Part shown: positions 11,814-12,877 of the stretch, piece by piece
Position numbering within the stretch: the first letter of the stretch is position 1
Layout: every line of letters begins with the position of its first letter
Assembly: GCA_026770585.1 (NCBI GenBank)
Contig: MU646366.1
Coordinates: 82,035-94,911, forward strand
Source: Baffinella frigidus
Taxonomy: Eukaryota; Cryptophyceae; Cryptomonadales; Baffinellaceae
Direction of reading: 5' to 3'
DNA length: 12,877 nucleotides
Position numbers and translations under genes: made by a program
Notes under the pieces: generated by a model
Database searches by the model: none
The model's input: the letters and a program-made list of their open reading frames with translations, nothing else
What the model was told of the DNA's origin: nothing

Positions 11814-11938
11814 CTGGGTTGCGGAAGTGTTCAGGGTTTGGGTTAGGTGATTGGGGGGCGAAAGGGTTTAGTTAGGGTCAGGAGAGAAGGATGCGGCGAG
11901 GGAGGGAATGGGGGGGCGGGGGCGGGAGACGGATAGGG

Positions 11939-12055
11939 AGAGAGAGAGAGAGAGGGAGAGGGAGAGGGAGAGGGAGGGAGATTGCATATATATATATATA
12001 TAGAGAGAGAGAGAGCGCGAGAGCGAGAGCGAGAGCAAGAGAGAGAGAGAGGGGA
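11939..12055. repeat. Compound microsatellite (GA)n(TA)n(GA)n
   Basis: GA and GGGAGA units, a TA run at about 11986-12002, then GA and GC/GA units. The same GA-TA-GA order recurs at the window's end. Confidence 0.9.
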
Positions 12056-12084
12056 GAGCGAGATTGCGAGCCGTGGGAGAGGGG

Positions 12085-12114
12085 GACGCCTAAGTCGAAC
12101 GTGAGTTCCCGCAC
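12085..12114 (-). pseudogene. Echo of exon 1 start (second)
   Basis: CCCTTACAG is followed by VRELTFDLGV, matching VRELMTDSGV of exon 1. The acceptor and the telomere-like pyrimidine tract are retained, but the rest of the exon is replaced by GA-rich sequence. It is about 300 nt upstream of the full copy on the sense strand. Confidence 0.55.
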
Positions 12115-12136
12115 CTGTAAGGGTTGAGGGTGGAGG

Positions 12137-12154
12137 GTCCGAAAGCTCGTGCAC
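12137..12154 (-). pseudogene. Echo of exon 1 start (outermost)
   Basis: After an intact CTGAAACAG acceptor the sequence reads VHELSD, matching the VRELMTD start of exon 1, and then dissolves into telomere-like CCCTCAACCC sequence. It is a relic of the exon 1 5' border only. Confidence 0.5.
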
Positions 12155-12487
12155 CTGTTTCAGTCCCGGGCCACACACAATACATTCGATTTCGCAAGGC
12201 GTCCATTAAATAATTTCTGGAGCAAAACAAGGTATCTTAAACCCCTAACATTGATCTACGCTCAGAAATGGCTGCAAGCCCAGTGTAAATCTGAGATTCA
12301 ATCTATTTAGGGCCACGAAGAGTTTGGGGGGCGCAAGGGTTGCCACCAGCCGGGATGGTCGCCATGGTATGCAACCTGCACCGAAACTTGCGCTTTGTGG
12401 AGACAGCCCACCGTACCAATCCGGGAACGTCGTTTGTTGAAATAAACGCGTTCCCCTAATTGTCAAAGGAGTTAGGTGATGGTTGAA
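12155..12487. other. Stretch without recognisable gene
   Basis: No PPR-like segment or convincing exon on either strand. It is less GC-rich than the rest (for example CATTAAATAATTTCTGG at 12204-12220) and has no clear repeat. It could be an intron of the PPR gene or intergenic. Confidence 0.5.
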
Positions 12488-12540
12488 TAGCAAACGAGAT
12501 TATGGGCCCTATGAGGTAGGGCCCATAATCTCGTTTGCTA
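12488..12540. repeat. 24-bp perfect inverted repeat with a 5-nt loop
   Basis: 12488-12511 and 12517-12540 are exact complements around TGAGG, and after one mismatch three more pairs extend the stem. It contains GGGCCC. No matching copy elsewhere in the window. Confidence 0.9.
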
Positions 12541-12721
12541 ATCATTTTTTATTGAATTTAAACATGTCCCAGACGAATACAACTCTTCCCTGGTCCGGAG
12601 GGATTCGATCTTCTCGGGTCGCAAGCGAGATGGGGAGGAGGAATGGGGGGGTGCGAGAGAGAGGTGGGTTCGCGGGAGAGAATAGGGGGGAGGGGGGGGT
12701 GAACGGGAGGGATTGAGAGGG

Positions 12722-12785
12722 ATAGAGAGAGAGGGAGTGGAAGAGAGAGAGAGAGAGCGAGCGAGAGAGCGCGCGAGATAGATGG

Positions 12786-12877
<92 letters not shown>
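12722..12877. repeat. Compound GA/TA/GA microsatellite at the window end
   Basis: GA-rich sequence, a TA run at about 12786-12808, then an uninterrupted GA run to 12877. Its position at the very end suggests that the sequence stopped here because of the repeat. Confidence 0.9.

Noticed and set aside
10485-10949. B-type exon copies as extra coding exons of exon 2
   Set aside because: One has a stop, two are only 13 nt and one lacks a donor. Including any would break the motif spacing.
11213-11338. Family-1 element as a Helitron (hairpin followed by CTAGT)
   Set aside because: Only one copy has CTAGT, directly abutting the hairpin. Other copies end in AAATAGAC, and possible terminal inverted repeats argue against it.
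11843-12178. Ser/Leu/Pro-rich open frame over the GA microsatellite
   Set aside because: A product of the repeat itself, which is open in several frames.

Overview
This window looks like nuclear DNA from a eukaryote. It contains no bacterial-type operon, rRNA or tRNA. Almost all interpretable coding signal is on the minus strand, as short exons with GT..AG borders. When joined in order they read through as a P-class pentatricopeptide repeat (PPR) protein. PPR proteins are organellar RNA-binding proteins, and a gene this rich in introns, with degenerate plant-type telomere-like (TTTAGGG/CCCTAAA) motifs in the introns, best fits a green-lineage alga or another photosynthetic eukaryote. The species cannot be named from the sequence.

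Layout along the gene (minus strand, high to low coordinates). I number the exons 1 to 17: 11813-11700, 10433-10308, 10003-9911, 9429-9346, 8815-8714, 7937-7776, 6967-6878, 6012-5920, 5293-5228, 4522-4460, 3819-3739, 2835-2710, 2494-2461 (or 2410-2281), 1468-1332, 947-888, 523-399 and 116-52. Exons 1 to 12 are all multiples of three. Eight of the motifs rebuilt across their junctions have exactly the 35-residue spacing of PPR repeats. Exons 13 and 14 are tentative. Exons 15 to 17 are supported by matching phases and PPR-like alignment. Both gene ends lie outside the window.

The unusual part is the introns. Nearly every exon has one to four degenerate partial or full copies of itself ('echo exons') close by on the same strand, each usually carrying the same splice border. 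Some echoes are broken by a stop codon, a frameshift, lost splice sites or an insertion. Others are intact and could act as alternative exons, notably second copies of exons 8 and 11. The introns also hold a 186-bp foldback element with 86-bp terminal inverted repeats and a TA duplication, sitting in a splice-donor-like sequence whose empty version is also present. A second family of about 120 bp lies at or next to several splice donors. Degenerate telomere-like repeats sit just upstream of many 3' splice sites, and there are several strong hairpins and tandem repeats.

The window starts with 51 Gs and ends in a long GA microsatellite, so it may be a whole contig that broke at simple sequence. 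No convincing plus-strand gene was found.
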